Below, piece after piece: positions 34,681 through 44,934 of a stretch of 64,000 nucleotides of DNA. The stretch is from the NCBI GenBank assembly GCA_019749915.1, contig JAIEPE010000015.1, positions 1-64,000 of the forward strand. Reading direction: 5' to 3'. Position 1 is the first letter of the stretch. Every line of letters starts with the position of its first letter. The notes beneath the pieces are model-generated. The model was given only the letters and a program-made list of their open reading frames with translations. It was not told the origin of the DNA and made no database searches. Source of the stretch: Alphaproteobacteria bacterium (GTDB lineage Bacteria > Pseudomonadota > Alphaproteobacteria > UBA9655). A program made the position numbers and the translations under genes.

Positions 34681-35951
34681 ATCTGATCTCGCTTTAGAGC
34701 TTTAAGGTGGGGAGAGAGGAGTGTCATTAAGTTTTTCAAACCATCTTCTCTGTAATTTTTTAAAATAAGAGGCTCCTTATAATTATCCTTTTTCTTTTGT
34801 AACCAAGGATCAATGTAAGCCGCAAGGCCAGGATTTCCATTGATAAGGTGGGAAAAGTTTAAAGCACTAAGAGCTTCGTAGAGCTGTGGATTTTTGAAAA
34901 TATGGGGGCCATGGACAACGAAGGTATTTAATTGGGCTGCTTCAATGGGATTGTGGCCTCCTTTGGGAATCAAGGTGGCGCCCATAAAAACAATCGGGGA
35001 GAGAGCATAAAAAAGTCCCAATTCTCCAAGGGTATCCACAATGTAGATGTGAGCGTCTGAAAAAGACACTGCTTCAGACCTCAAAATAGAAGATAGGCCT
35101 TCTTTTTGGGTTAAATCTTTTAAAAAGGTAGCGCGCTCAATATGACGTGGCACCAAAATTGTTAAAAGATCAGGAGTCGTTTTTTGAAGAATTTTATGGG
35201 TCTCCAAGATAATCTCTTCTTCCCCAGGATGGGTGCTTGCGGCAAGCCAAACAGGTCGTGTTCCGATCTCTTTTTTAAGGGCTATGTACTTTTTAGAATC
35301 AACCTCTAAGGGGGACATCATTAATTTAACATTTCCCATATCAAAAACATTCTTGGCTCCTAAGTCTTTAAAAAGAGAGGCTTGCTTTTCTGATTGAACG
35401 CCACAACAAACAAGACGAGAGAGGAGGGGAGAAATCAGTCCCTTGAGAAGTTTCCAGTTTGAAAAACTTTTCTCTGACATGCGTCCGTTGAGAAGTATGG
35501 TGGGGATGCCTCTTTCTTGAGTTTCATGCATGAGGTTTGGCCAAAGTTCTGATTCAATCCAAATAGCAAGATCAGGTTGCCAATATTCTAAAAAACGACC
35601 TACAGCTTGAGGAGTATCAACAGGGCAAAATTGATGGAAGACATTTTTAGGAAGCCTCTTTTGGATGACAGTTGCTGAAGAAGGCGTTGTCGTTGTGAGT
35701 AAAACATGAACTTCAGGATATTTTCTAATAATTGATTGAATAATGGTGAGAGCTGCGACTGCTTCTCCAACACTGACTGCATTAACCCATAAAAGAGACC
35801 GTTGTGGTCTGGGAAGACTTGCTTTTCCTTTTCGTTCAGAAAGTCGCGCTTTTTCTTCACGTCCTTTAAACGCTCTCCAGTGAAGATAGACTGAAACAAA
35901 AGGGGCTCCTAACCAAGAAACACTATAGTAACCACTTTTTAGCAAACTCAT
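34677..35951 (-). CDS. waaA: 3-deoxy-D-manno-octulosonic acid transferase (Kdo transferase)
   Basis: About 424 residues; it transfers Kdo to lipid IVA. Signature parts are WVNAVSVGEA, LLTTTTPSSATVIQKR, PDLAIWIESELWPNL and the C-terminal FMGATLIPKGGHNPIEAAQL. The ATG at 35951 (MSLLKSGYY) with GGAG 5 nt upstream overlaps the DUF374 gene by 4 nt. I reject the 11-residue extension. Confidence 0.96.
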   Translation of the reverse strand: MSLLKSGYYSVSWLGAPFVSVYLHWRAFKGREEKARLSERKGKASLPRPQRSLLWVNAVSVGEAVAALTIIQSIIRKYPEVHVLLTTTTPSSATVIQKRLPKNVFHQFCPVDTPQAVGRFLEYWQPDLAIWIESELWPNLMHETQERGIPTILLNGRMSEKSFSNWKLLKGLISPLLSRLVCCGVQSEKQASLFKDLGAKNVFDMGNVKLMMSPLEVDSKKYIALKKEIGTRPVWLAASTHPGEEEIILETHKILQKTTPDLLTILVPRHIERATFLKDLTQKEGLSSILRSEAVSFSDAHIYIVDTLGELGLFYALSPIVFMGATLIPKGGHNPIEAAQLNTFVVHGPHIFKNPQLYEALSALNFSHLINGNPGLAAYIDPWLQKKKDNYKEPLILKNYREDGLKNLMTLLSPHLKALKRDQI

Positions 35952-36640
35952 GTTATCTCCATTCCCTTCTCCCCATGCCCGCATTCAAGATCGGCTTCAT
36001 GGGTAATTCTGCGTAAAGATTTTTCTAGTTCTGCGCGAATATCTTCATCACTCTTGGTGGGGTCATTAACTTCAATAAGGGGACCATAACGGATAATACC
36101 CTTTCCAAAGGGAAGAGGAATAAAAAAGCGATCCCAACTCTTCATAAAAAAACCTCGAGTTGAGGAATAGGTCAGAGGCATAATCGCAGCTTTTCCGAGC
36201 CTTGCGATTTGAATCACGCCAAGACTAGCTTGATATCGTGGGCCGCGTGGTCCATCAGGTGTGATTCCAACTGATTCGCCCTTTTTCAAAACTTTTATGA
36301 TATTAAAAAGAGCTTGTCTTCCCCCGCGGGTTGAGGAGCCGGCAATCCACCCAAACCCAAAATTTTGTGTTGTTCTTGCAATAATTTCTCCGTCGGGATG
36401 GCTTGAAATAAGCATGTGTAACTTATGAGGTCCATACCACCCTTTAAATAACATCAAAAGACGGCCATGCCAGAAGCAGGCAATAAGTGGTTTTCCTTCG
36501 CTCCAAGAGGGAGAGGGATGCCCTTTTTCTTGCAATTCCCATTTGTTTGTGAACCAAATAAGCCTAACGTATTGAGCGATAAGGAATCCGGCAGCTCGCC
36601 GAATAAAGGAAGATCCTCTGATTTTTTTAAAGAACTTCAT
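35948..36640 (-). CDS. DUF374 lysophospholipid acyltransferase-like protein
   Basis: This protein of about 230 residues belongs to the DUF374 family, a branch of the acyltransferase superfamily found in lipid A clusters. It contains ACFWHGRLLML, a form of motif I, then SSHPDGEII, GWIAGSSTRGGRQALF and TPDGPRGPRYQAS. The ATG at 36640 is preferred because GGAGG lies 6 nt upstream; the ATG at 36646 directly abuts it. It probably acylates or helps assemble a lipid A precursor; the exact reaction is unknown. Confidence 0.88.
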   Translation of the reverse strand: MKFFKKIRGSSFIRRAAGFLIAQYVRLIWFTNKWELQEKGHPSPSWSEGKPLIACFWHGRLLMLFKGWYGPHKLHMLISSHPDGEIIARTTQNFGFGWIAGSSTRGGRQALFNIIKVLKKGESVGITPDGPRGPRYQASLGVIQIARLGKAAIMPLTYSSTRGFFMKSWDRFFIPLPFGKGIIRYGPLIEVNDPTKSDEDIRAELEKSLRRITHEADLECGHGEKGMEIT

Positions 36641-36652
36641 CCTCATCCTCCT

Positions 36653-38434
36653 TTAAGAAGCCAATGGGATAGCATCGGATGAAAACTGAAGATCAACGAG
36701 TCGTGCGTAGGTTTTCTTATTTTTAAGAAGCTCTTGATGAGTTCCTTCCTCAGTTATGTTTCCCTGCTCCATAACGTAAATCTTATCTGCATCCATAACC
36801 GTTGAAAGGCGATGAGCGACAACGACAGTCGTCCGACCTTTCATAAGACGATTTAAGGCGGTTTGAACTTGACGTTCTGATTCAGTATCAAGGGAAGAGG
36901 TAGCTTCGTCCAAGAGAAGAATAGGCGCATTTTTTAACATAGCACGAGCAATGGAAAGGCGTTGCCGTTGTCCTCCTGAAAGGCGTATGCCTTGCTCCCC
37001 AACAAAAGTATCATATCCTTCAGGAAGTTGAAGGATAAACTCGTGAGCTGCTGCTGCCTTTGCAGCTTTTATAATATCCTCTTCGGAAGCGTCCCAACGA
37101 CCATAGGCAATATTGGCTCTTATCGTATCATCAAACAAAATGACTTCTTGGCTTACAAGAGAGATTTGTGAACGAAGAGATTCTAAGGTAACTTTTTGAA
37201 TATTCACATCATCAATTGAAATAGTTCCACAAGTGACCTCATAAAAGCGAGCAATAAGATTTAAAAGGGTTGATTTTCCAGAGCCACTAGGTCCAACAAG
37301 GGCAATGCGCTTTCCTGCGGGAACTTCTAGGGAAACCGTATTAAGAGCTTTTTTTCCGCGAGAGTATGAAAAGTCGACGGATTTAAGAGAAATTTTCCCT
37401 TTATGTAAGTGAAGAGGAAAAGCTCCTGGAAGATCAACGATATTTGGTTTCAAATCAATAACATTGAAAACGCGTACAGCTGCGGCCAGTCCTTCTTGCA
37501 AATTGGCATTTAAATTGGCAAGACGCTTTAAAGGTTCATAAGCTAGCAAAAGTGCGGTGATGAAAGAAATAAAAGTTCCGGTAGTTCGGTTGCCCGCAAT
37601 AACTTGTGACCCTCCGTAAAGAATAACGATAACAATAGCCATACCGCCCAAAGTTTCCATAATGGGATGGGAAGTGGCCCTGACGCGCCCTCCTTTTATA
37701 TTGAGACGACTTAAGGTATTGATCAGGTGATGGGCACGTTTTTTTTCATAAGTCTCCATGGCATAGGATTTAACGATGCGCATCCCTTGAAACACTTGAT
37801 GGAGAAGAATTGTAAAGACGCCCATTTCTTCTTGTGTGTTGGAGGAGACTTTACGCATTTTTTTACCAATTTTCACAATAGGAAGAAGAGCAACAGGGAA
37901 AACAAAGAAAGCCACGGAAGCCAAAAGCCAATCTTGATAAAACATCAATGCAATTAGAAAGAGAAGAGAAAGCGTATCTTTCCCAATTCCTGTCAAAGCG
38001 GTGGTCACTGCATTGCGCATTAAATTGACGTCATTAATAACCCGTGAAACAAGTCCTCCACTTGAGCGTGCATGAAAGTAAGCTAGATCAGCATCAATAA
38101 AATGGTCAAAAAGTCGTTTTTGGATATCACCAATAATCTTTTGTCCTACATAAATTAAACTGACCGATTCTCCAAAACTAGAAAGTCCCTTTAAGATAAA
38201 TATTCCTAAGACAAGCAAAGCAACCTGAAAGAGCATCCCCTCATTTTTTGCAACAAAAACATCATCAAAAAGAGGTTGGAGCATTTTGGCAAGACTCGCT
38301 GTTGTTAGTGCAGCAATGGTCATGCATAAAAGCCCACCCCAGATATACCAATGATAAGCTTTGATATGTTCCCTCCATAAGCGATTTACAAGAGAAATGC
38401 TGGCTTTATCAGAAAAAAGATTTGTAAAATTCAT
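36653..38434 (-). CDS. msbA: lipid A export ABC transporter MsbA
   Basis: This 593-residue half-transporter has an N-terminal six-helix exporter domain and a C-terminal ATPase with Walker A GPSGSGKS, Q-loop SLVSQEVILFDDT, signature LSGGQRQR, Walker B ILLLDEATSSLD and switch VVAHRLST. MsbA flips Kdo-lipid A across the inner membrane. Placement upstream of DUF374, waaA, lpxK and lpxL-like supports this over a generic drug exporter. It is the first gene of the cluster; 38435-38627 separates it from the divergent rsmE. Confidence 0.92.
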   Translation of the reverse strand: MNFTNLFSDKASISLVNRLWREHIKAYHWYIWGGLLCMTIAALTTASLAKMLQPLFDDVFVAKNEGMLFQVALLVLGIFILKGLSSFGESVSLIYVGQKIIGDIQKRLFDHFIDADLAYFHARSSGGLVSRVINDVNLMRNAVTTALTGIGKDTLSLLFLIALMFYQDWLLASVAFFVFPVALLPIVKIGKKMRKVSSNTQEEMGVFTILLHQVFQGMRIVKSYAMETYEKKRAHHLINTLSRLNIKGGRVRATSHPIMETLGGMAIVIVILYGGSQVIAGNRTTGTFISFITALLLAYEPLKRLANLNANLQEGLAAAVRVFNVIDLKPNIVDLPGAFPLHLHKGKISLKSVDFSYSRGKKALNTVSLEVPAGKRIALVGPSGSGKSTLLNLIARFYEVTCGTISIDDVNIQKVTLESLRSQISLVSQEVILFDDTIRANIAYGRWDASEEDIIKAAKAAAAHEFILQLPEGYDTFVGEQGIRLSGGQRQRLSIARAMLKNAPILLLDEATSSLDTESERQVQTALNRLMKGRTTVVVAHRLSTVMDADKIYVMEQGNITEEGTHQELLKNKKTYARLVDLQFSSDAIPLAS

Positions 38435-38627
38435 TTAAATAACTCAATCATATTTAGCGTTTTTTAGTCGATTATATGAGAAAATACAATACCAAGAAAC
38501 AAAATGATCTCAATAATAGTGTTTTTCTCAAGGACAAGTCCTCATCACTGTGATCTTAGAGGTTTTCAGTGAAGAAGTAATCTTCTATAGTTATTTTATC
38601 ATAGAAAAACATAGAAAAAGAGGAGAG

Positions 38628-39332
38628 ATGATACGACTTTATGTCAATTTTCCCTTAAACAGCGCCAAAGAAGTTGTCTTGGAAGAGGCACAAAATCACT
38701 ACCTTCAAAAAGTCATGCGACTTCGAGTTGGAGAGAGAGTGCTTCTTTTTAATGGTAAAGAAGGCGAATGGCTCGCTGAAGTAAGGGAGTTTAAGAAAAA
38801 ACAGACATATCTTGGAATTATATTGCAAACAGCAGTTCAGTCTTCTGAGCTGGATTTATGGATGCTCTTCTCACCTTTGAAGCCAAAACGACAAGAGTTC
38901 TTGGTGGAAAAGGCAACAGAGTTAGGGGCTACTTGCCTTTGGCCGGTGCAGTGTGAGCGTACATCAATCCCAAGAATCAATCTTGAAAAAATGTCTCTTC
39001 ATAGCCGAGAAGCCGCTGAGCAATGTGGCCGGTTGACTCTGCCGGAGATGAAATCCTTGACACCCCTTCTAAAGGTTTTGAAGGAGTGGCCCAAAGGGAG
39101 AGATCTTCTTTTTGGCGATGAAACCCTTACAGCTCCTTCCTTAAATGAGATTTCTTTTGATAAAGATAAGAAATATGCTTTCCTGGTGGGGCCAGAAGGT
39201 GGATTTAGTCAGCAAGAATTGTCTCTGCTTCGAGGGTTTCCCGGGGGACAAGGAGTTACTTTGAACTCCCATATTTTGCGTGCTGAGACAGCAGCCCTTG
39301 TGGGGCTTTCTTATTTGAAATTTTGTCTTTAA
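38628..39332 (+). CDS. rsmE: 16S rRNA (uracil(1498)-N(3))-methyltransferase
   Basis: This SPOUT-class methyltransferase of about 234 residues shows LQKVMRLRVGERVLLFNG, PLKPKRQEFLVEKATELG, AAEQCGRLTLPEM, LVGPEGGFSQQEL and LNSHILRAETAA. The ATG at 38628 has AGGAGAG next to it; the longer in-frame extension from 38550 lacks a ribosome site. It stands in a same-strand series with yggT, folD and comF. Confidence 0.95.
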   Translation: MIRLYVNFPLNSAKEVVLEEAQNHYLQKVMRLRVGERVLLFNGKEGEWLAEVREFKKKQTYLGIILQTAVQSSELDLWMLFSPLKPKRQEFLVEKATELGATCLWPVQCERTSIPRINLEKMSLHSREAAEQCGRLTLPEMKSLTPLLKVLKEWPKGRDLLFGDETLTAPSLNEISFDKDKKYAFLVGPEGGFSQQELSLLRGFPGGQGVTLNSHILRAETAALVGLSYLKFCL

Positions 39333-39405
39333 AGACAATAAATAAACTATAGCGCCAATTTTTCAAGGACAGTATAATGAAAGAAAAAGAGAAGGAGTGC
39401 TCTTC

Positions 39406-39720
39406 ATGGACATCATTTTTATCCCATTGCTTTCCATCATAAATTATATCATTGGAATCTATGTTTGGATTGTTATTGCCCATGTGATCATGAGTTGGCT
39501 TGTCAGTTTTAACATCATTAATGCCGATAATAATTTTATAATTATGTTTCTGCAGTTTTTATATAGGCTTACAGAGCCTGTTCTTTCAAAAATTCGACGT
39601 GTTTTGCCATTTTTTGGTGGCATAGATTTTTCTCCCGTTGTTTTGATAATTTTCCTATGGTTTGTTCAGGAAGTCATTGAACGACTTAAATCGAAGATTA
39701 TTATGGTGGGCAGTGTCTAA
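39406..39720 (+). CDS. YggT family membrane protein
   Basis: This 104-residue protein has two hydrophobic blocks: IIGIYVWIVIAHVIMSWLV near the start and FSPVVLIIFLWFVQEVI at the end, flanking YRLTEPVLSKIRRVLPFFGG. That is the YggT pattern, linked to osmotic stress and, in Gram-positives, to division (YlmG). GGAG lies upstream of ATG 39406. It overlaps folD by 8 nt. Confidence 0.92.
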   Translation: MDIIFIPLLSIINYIIGIYVWIVIAHVIMSWLVSFNIINADNNFIIMFLQFLYRLTEPVLSKIRRVLPFFGGIDFSPVVLIIFLWFVQEVIERLKSKIIMVGSV

Positions 39721-40582
39721 TATTATTGATGGTCGCAAGCTTGCGGAAGAATTTAAAACAAAACTTTACGCCAGTGCGCAAGACCTTGAAAAAAGTACAG
39801 GAATTAAACCTGGATTAGCAGCTTTAAGGGTGGGAGATAATCCTGCGAGTCAGCTTTATGTACAATTGAAAGGATCTCAAGCTCGTGATCTAGGGTATCA
39901 TTTTGAAGAGCATGTTTTTCCAGCTTGGATTGCCGCCGATATTCTTGAAAGTAAAATTAAGGAGTTGAACCAATCTCCTCATATTCATGGTATTATCCTG
40001 CAGCTTCCGTTGCCTTCTCCGTTGGATAAGTTTTATTTTCTTTCTCTTATTGATCCTTCAAAGGACGTGGATGGCCTTCACCCTTTGAATGCTGGAAAGC
40101 TTTTTCAAGGACTTCCGGGAGGATTTGTAGCTTGTACTCCATTGGGTTGCCTTGCTTTAATTAGAACCGTTCATGATCGACTTGAGGGCTTAAATGTGGG
40201 AGTTATCGGATGTTCTCTCCTTGTGGGGCGTCCTATGGCCCTTCTTATGCTGCAGTATGATTGTACTGTTTTGATGGCTCACTCAAAGACACAAAACTTA
40301 CCTGCCATTTGTGAAATGGCGGATATTCTTATTGTGGCTATTGGAAGTCCTCGATTTATCCAAGGAGACTGGATTCAAAAAGGTGCTACCATCATAGATG
40401 TGGGAATTAATAGACTTCCCACCGGTGAATTTGTAGGAGATGTGGATTTTAGCTCTGCAAAAGAGAAGGCAGGGGCAATTACACCTGTTCCTGGGGGTGT
40501 TGGACCGATGACTGTTGCCTATTTATTGCGCAATACACTAGAGTCTGCTTATCGCCATGCAGAAAAACCTTTCACTCTTTAG
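39713..40582 (+). CDS. folD: bifunctional methylenetetrahydrofolate dehydrogenase/cyclohydrolase FolD
   Basis: This 289-residue protein interconverts 5,10-methylene-, methenyl- and 10-formyl-THF, supplying the formyl donor for Fmt. It has LRVGDNPASQLYVQLKGSQA with the catalytic Lys, HGIILQLPLP, VIGCSLLVGRPMA for the dinucleotide and TPVPGGVGPMTVA. In the more usual SxxVGxP motif it reads CSLLVGRP. I start at the GTG at 39713, giving the standard SNIIDGRKLAEE start and a short overlap with yggT. Confidence 0.95.
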   Translation: MSNIIDGRKLAEEFKTKLYASAQDLEKSTGIKPGLAALRVGDNPASQLYVQLKGSQARDLGYHFEEHVFPAWIAADILESKIKELNQSPHIHGIILQLPLPSPLDKFYFLSLIDPSKDVDGLHPLNAGKLFQGLPGGFVACTPLGCLALIRTVHDRLEGLNVGVIGCSLLVGRPMALLMLQYDCTVLMAHSKTQNLPAICEMADILIVAIGSPRFIQGDWIQKGATIIDVGINRLPTGEFVGDVDFSSAKEKAGAITPVPGGVGPMTVAYLLRNTLESAYRHAEKPFTL

Positions 40583-41288
40583 AAGATTTATTGATCTGCT
40601 TATCCCTTTAAGATGCGTGAAATGTGGCCTTATTATCGAAAAAGAGGAAGGGTTATGCATCACCTGTTGGCCACGTATCCCTTTTATTGTAAAGCCTTAT
40701 TGCTTTTGTTGCGGACGGCCTTTTGACTTTGAAATTGAAGAGGGGGCTTTGTGTGGGGTTTGCAGTCGAGATTTGCCCCCCTATACAACAGCGCGTTCGG
40801 TTTTCTCTTATACAGAAGAAAGTCGTGATCTTATATTAAAATTTAAGCACGCAGATTATCTTTCTGCAACGCCTCTCTATGGAAAATGGATGGCCCATAT
40901 TCTTGATGATCTAAAGGATCCCCTCTGCATTCCCGTTCCCTTGCATTGGACGCGGCTTTTTAGGCGAACCTATAATCAAGCAGCCCTTTTGGCACGTGAA
41001 ATTGCCCTGATTAAGGGATGGGTTTATGCTCCATCTCTGTTAAAACGGAAAAAGCGCACACCCTCTCAAGGGTATCTCACCAAAAAAGAGCGTTATAAAA
41101 ATGTAACTCGTGCTTTTTCTGTAGTCGATTCAAAAAAAATCTTTCTCAAGGGAAAAACGATTCTTCTGATTGATGATGTTTTTACAACCGGTGCAACTCT
41201 GGAGGCATGTGCTAAAATTCTCTTAAAAGTAGGAGCAAAAGAGGTTCATGCTCTGACCTTAGGGAGAGTCGTCAAGCCTGACCTTTGA
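40557..41288 (+). CDS. comF: ComF family phosphoribosyltransferase-like protein
   Basis: This 243-residue protein has two Cys clusters at the N-terminus (CVKCG...CITC and CFCCG...CGVC) that likely bind zinc, and a C-terminal PRTase fold with the PRPP motif LLIDDVFTTGATLEA. In transformable bacteria ComF acts in DNA uptake and processing; in others it is a conserved PRTase-like protein of unclear role. It overlaps folD by 26 nt. Confidence 0.92.
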   Translation: MQKNLSLFRRFIDLLIPLRCVKCGLIIEKEEGLCITCWPRIPFIVKPYCFCCGRPFDFEIEEGALCGVCSRDLPPYTTARSVFSYTEESRDLILKFKHADYLSATPLYGKWMAHILDDLKDPLCIPVPLHWTRLFRRTYNQAALLAREIALIKGWVYAPSLLKRKKRTPSQGYLTKKERYKNVTRAFSVVDSKKIFLKGKTILLIDDVFTTGATLEACAKILLKVGAKEVHALTLGRVVKPDL

Positions 41289-41382
41289 TTCTGACGTGAT
41301 GAAAAACTTTGGTGAGAGACGCTTTTTCTGGCATACTATAAGCATATAAATAAAAAAAGAAATTTCAAGGGACTGAGCGCAC

Positions 41383-42525
41383 GTGCAAACTTTGCCATTC
41401 TTTTTAGAAGAAACTACTGAAACTGTTCGTAAGACAGTGCATGACTTTGCTCAAAAAGAAGTTGCTCCTCATGCTTATGAAATAGATCATAAGGATGTCT
41501 TTCCAAGAGATCTATGGCCAAAGCTAGGTGCCCTTGGTCTTTTAGGGATTACGGTTGAAGAAAAAGACGGTGGCGCTGGGATGGGATATTTGGAGCACGT
41601 GATTGCTATGGAAGAGCTCTCCCGAGCTTCTGCTTCTGTAGGACTCAGCTTTGCCGCCCATTCCAACATTTGTGTAAACCAAATTCGCCTTCATGGAACT
41701 CCTTCACAGAAAAAACAATTTCTTCCAAGGCTCATTTCTGGTGACCATGTGGGAGCTTTAGCCATGAGTGAAGTAGGAGCTGGTTCTGACGTTTTGAGTA
41801 TGCGTGCATCTGCGGTTAAAGATGGGAAAGATTATATTTTGAATGGCACAAAAATGTGGATTACCAATGGTCTCTATGCAGATGTTTTGGTAGTTTATGC
41901 TAGAACTGATGAGGGGATTACAGCCTTTCTTATTGAGAAAGGGATGGCAGGATTTAGAACGGCTCAAAAATTGGATAAGCTTGGCATGCGTGGCTCCGGA
42001 ACTTGTGAGCTTATTTTTGAAGATTGTCGCGTTCCTGAGCCAAATATCCTTGGAGAGGTGAATCAAGGTGTTAAAGTTCTGATGAGTGGTCTTGATTATG
42101 AAAGGGTTGTGCTTGCAGGAGGGCCCTTAGGCATTCTCCAAGCTTGTCTTGATGTGGTTATTCCTTACGTTCACGAACGCCATCAATTCAATAAACCCAT
42201 TGGGGAATTTCAATTTATCCAAGGCAAGATTGCCGATATCTACACAAATTTAAGTGCTTGCCGGGCTTACGTTTATACGGTTGCCAAAGCCTGTGATCAA
42301 AATAAAGTTACGCGAAAAGATTCAGCAGGCGCCATTCTTTATGCGGCTGAAAGAGCCACCCAAATGGCCCTTGAAGCGATTCAATGCTTGGGGGGAAATG
42401 GCTATATTAATGAGTATCCTACAGGTAGGCTTTTAAGAGATGCCAAGTTATTTGAAATTGGAGCGGGAACCTCTGAAATACGTCGCATGCTTATTGGGCG
42501 TGAAATTTTTAAAGAAAATCGTTGA
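41383..42525 (+). CDS. liuA: isovaleryl-CoA dehydrogenase
   Basis: This 380-residue FAD acyl-CoA dehydrogenase oxidises isovaleryl-CoA to 3-methylcrotonyl-CoA. It has [11 protein letters not shown], the FAD loop KMWITNG and [14 protein letters not shown]. The Glu in the [15 protein letters not shown] segment is the catalytic base position specific to isovaleryl-CoA dehydrogenases, and ECLGGNGY-like [14 protein letters not shown] follows. The GTG start is preceded by GGGA. It is the first gene of a complete liu operon, which fixes the substrate assignment. Confidence 0.93.
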   Translation: MQTLPFFLEETTETVRKTVHDFAQKEVAPHAYEIDHKDVFPRDLWPKLGALGLLGITVEEKDGGAGMGYLEHVIAMEELSRASASVGLSFAAHSNICVNQIRLHGTPSQKKQFLPRLISGDHVGALAMSEVGAGSDVLSMRASAVKDGKDYILNGTKMWITNGLYADVLVVYARTDEGITAFLIEKGMAGFRTAQKLDKLGMRGSGTCELIFEDCRVPEPNILGEVNQGVKVLMSGLDYERVVLAGGPLGILQACLDVVIPYVHERHQFNKPIGEFQFIQGKIADIYTNLSACRAYVYTVAKACDQNKVTRKDSAGAILYAAERATQMALEAIQCLGGNGYINEYPTGRLLRDAKLFEIGAGTSEIRRMLIGREIFKENR

Positions 42526-42537
42526 GAGGAAAACATC

Positions 42538-44124
42538 ATGGCCGTGTTAACCTCATCCCTTGATTCAAAATCAAAAACTTTTCATGAAAATGAAAAGCAT
42601 ATGAAAAAACTTGTGAAGGAGTTCAAGGAAAAACTTAAACAAGTTCAAAGGGGTGGTGATGAGAAAGCCAAAGAAAAACATTTGGCGCGGGGAAAGTTGC
42701 TCCCGCGTGAGCGCATTGAAAAATTGCTGGATGTTGGGGCGCCATTTTTGGAGATTGGTGCCATGGCTGCCTATGGACTTTATAACAATCACGTTCCATC
42801 TGCAGGTCTAATTGTTGGCATCGGTCCTATTCATGGCCATGAGTGTATGATCATTGCCAACGATCCCACCGTGAAGGGAGGGACGTATTATCCCTTGACG
42901 GTGAAGAAGCATTTGCGTGCACAAGAAATTGCAGAAGAAAACCATCTTCCTTGTGTTTACCTTGTGGATTCGGGTGGAGCCAATCTCCCCCATCAAGATG
43001 AAGTCTTCCCCGATAAGGATCATTTTGGGCGTATTTTTTATAATCAAGCCCGTATGTCAGCCAAAGGAATTCCTCAAATAGCAGCAGTGATGGGATCGTG
43101 CACGGCGGGAGGTGCCTATGTTCCAGCCATCGCCGATGAAACGGTTATTGTTCGTAACCAAGGAACAATTTTTTTAGGAGGGCCTCCCCTTGTAAAGGCA
43201 GCTACTGGAGAAATTGTTTCTCCAGAAGAACTGGGTGGAGCTGAGGTTCATACTAAAATTTCAGGCGTGGCGGATTATTTGGCAGAAAATGATCATGAGG
43301 CTTTGCAGCAAATACGCGCTATTGTTGCGACCTTGAACATAAAAAAAGAGCAAAACTTCTCTCTTAAAATGCCAGAAGAGCCCCTTTATCCATTAGAAGA
43401 GCTTTATGGGGCCATACCTCTTCAGTTGCGGAAAGCTTTTGACATTAAAGAAATTATTGCACGTCTTGTGGATGGCAGTCAGTTTGAGGAATTTAAAAAG
43501 AATTATGGTGAAACGCTTCTATGTGGTTTTGCCCATCTTTGGGGGATGCCTATTGGAATCCTGGCGAATAATGGTATTCTGTTTTCTGAATCGGCTTTGA
43601 AGGGGGCTCACTTTATTGAACTTTGCTGTCAGCGCCAAATTCCTCTTTTGTTTTTGCAAAATATTAGCGGGTTTATGGTGGGAAAAAAGTATGAAAATGA
43701 AGGTATTGCAAAAGCAGGTGCAAAGCTTGTGATGGCGGTAGCTTGTGCGGCTGTTCCCAAAATTACGGTCATTGTTGGAGGAAGTTTTGGGGCTGGTAAT
43801 TATGGTATGTGTGGCAGAGCTTATAGCCCTCGTTTTTTATGGATGTGGCCCAATGCTCGTATTTCAGTTATGGGAGGAGAACAGGCTGCAAGTGTTTTAA
43901 CTGAAGTGAAAAAAGAGGATTTAAAAGGTGCCGAGAAAGAGATTTTTAAAAAGAAAATTTTAGAGCAGTATGAAGAGCAGGGGCATCCTTATTATGCTAC
44001 TGCAAGACTGTGGGATGATGGGATTATTGATCCCTTGGATACCCGTCAAGTTATCGCTTTAAGTCTTTTTACGGCTTTAAACGCTCCTTTTTCGCCCACC
44101 CAATTTGGCGTTTTTAGATTTTAA
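42538..44124 (+). CDS. liuB: 3-methylcrotonyl-CoA carboxylase, carboxyltransferase (beta) subunit
   Basis: This 528-residue carboxyltransferase has two crotonase-like halves. Visible features are [53 protein letters not shown] and, in the second half, [15 protein letters not shown] and [15 protein letters not shown]. The extended DSGGANLP segment is characteristic of MCC rather than propionyl-CoA carboxylase. It carboxylates 3-methylcrotonyl-CoA to 3-methylglutaconyl-CoA. It lies 12 nt after liuA. Confidence 0.94.
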   Translation: MAVLTSSLDSKSKTFHENEKHMKKLVKEFKEKLKQVQRGGDEKAKEKHLARGKLLPRERIEKLLDVGAPFLEIGAMAAYGLYNNHVPSAGLIVGIGPIHGHECMIIANDPTVKGGTYYPLTVKKHLRAQEIAEENHLPCVYLVDSGGANLPHQDEVFPDKDHFGRIFYNQARMSAKGIPQIAAVMGSCTAGGAYVPAIADETVIVRNQGTIFLGGPPLVKAATGEIVSPEELGGAEVHTKISGVADYLAENDHEALQQIRAIVATLNIKKEQNFSLKMPEEPLYPLEELYGAIPLQLRKAFDIKEIIARLVDGSQFEEFKKNYGETLLCGFAHLWGMPIGILANNGILFSESALKGAHFIELCCQRQIPLLFLQNISGFMVGKKYENEGIAKAGAKLVMAVACAAVPKITVIVGGSFGAGNYGMCGRAYSPRFLWMWPNARISVMGGEQAASVLTEVKKEDLKGAEKEIFKKKILEQYEEQGHPYYATARLWDDGIIDPLDTRQVIALSLFTALNAPFSPTQFGVFRF

Positions 44125-44133
44125 GGAGATGAA

Positions 44134-44934
44134 ATGGAAGAAGAAATTCTTTTTTCAATTGATGAAGATAAAATCGCAAGGCTTATCTTAAATCGTCCTG
44201 AGGTTCATAATGCTCTTGATGAAAACTCTATTCATAAAATTAGAGATTTCCTTAAAATACTTTATGAGGACTCCACTGTTCGTGCCCTAGTTGTTTCTGG
44301 GAAGGGAAATAGTTTTTGCTCAGGAGCAGATCTACATTGGATGGAGAGGGCCTCAGAGTTTACAGAGGCTGAAAATGTACAAGATGCTAATTTGCTTTTT
44401 TCGATGCTATCTTCTTTTAATGCTCTTCCTATTCCCGTTTTGACTTATGTGCATGGACTTGTTATGGGTGGGGGGATTGGAATTATAGGGTGTTCTGACA
44501 TCGTTATTTCAGATTCCAAAACGGTTTTTAGTTTTCCAGAAGTCAAGCTTGGACTTGCTCCTGCCATTATTTCACCTTATGTTTTAAAAGGAGTTAACTC
44601 ACGCTTAATTCGACGTTATTTCCTTACAGGAGAGAATTTTGATGCCATAAAAGCTCATCAAATGGGTCTTATTCATGAAATAGTTGAAGCTGAATCTCAA
44701 GAGGGAGCTTTAGCTCCTTTTTTGCGGAATATTCTGATTGCAAGTCCAAATGCTTTACGTCAAACAAAGAAGCTTCTTTATCAATTAACTCCAAATATTG
44801 GCGAAAAAGAACATCAGGTAACTGTTGAAGCAATAGCCAGATTGCGGCGCTCAGAAGAAGGACTCCAAGGAATCAATGCCTTTTTAAAGAAAAAATCCCC
44901 TCCGTGGATTCCTGAAAGATTTAAGGATGATTAA
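44134..44934 (+). CDS. liuC: methylglutaconyl-CoA hydratase (enoyl-CoA hydratase family)
   Basis: This 266-residue crotonase-fold enzyme shows LNRPEVHNALDE, SFCSGADLHWM (first oxyanion element) and HGLVMGGGIGIIGCSDIVIS. The expected reaction is hydration of 3-methylglutaconyl-CoA to HMG-CoA, inferred from its position between the two MCC subunits. A good AAGGAG site precedes the ATG. It overlaps liuD by 8 nt. Confidence 0.9.
   Translation: MEEEILFSIDEDKIARLILNRPEVHNALDENSIHKIRDFLKILYEDSTVRALVVSGKGNSFCSGADLHWMERASEFTEAENVQDANLLFSMLSSFNALPIPVLTYVHGLVMGGGIGIIGCSDIVISDSKTVFSFPEVKLGLAPAIISPYVLKGVNSRLIRRYFLTGENFDAIKAHQMGLIHEIVEAESQEGALAPFLRNILIASPNALRQTKKLLYQLTPNIGEKEHQVTVEAIARLRRSEEGLQGINAFLKKKSPPWIPERFKDD

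Noticed and set aside
39323-39338. 16-base perfect palindrome at the rsmE stop codon
   Set aside because: AT-rich, loopless and overlapping the stop; too weak for a terminator and could arise by chance.
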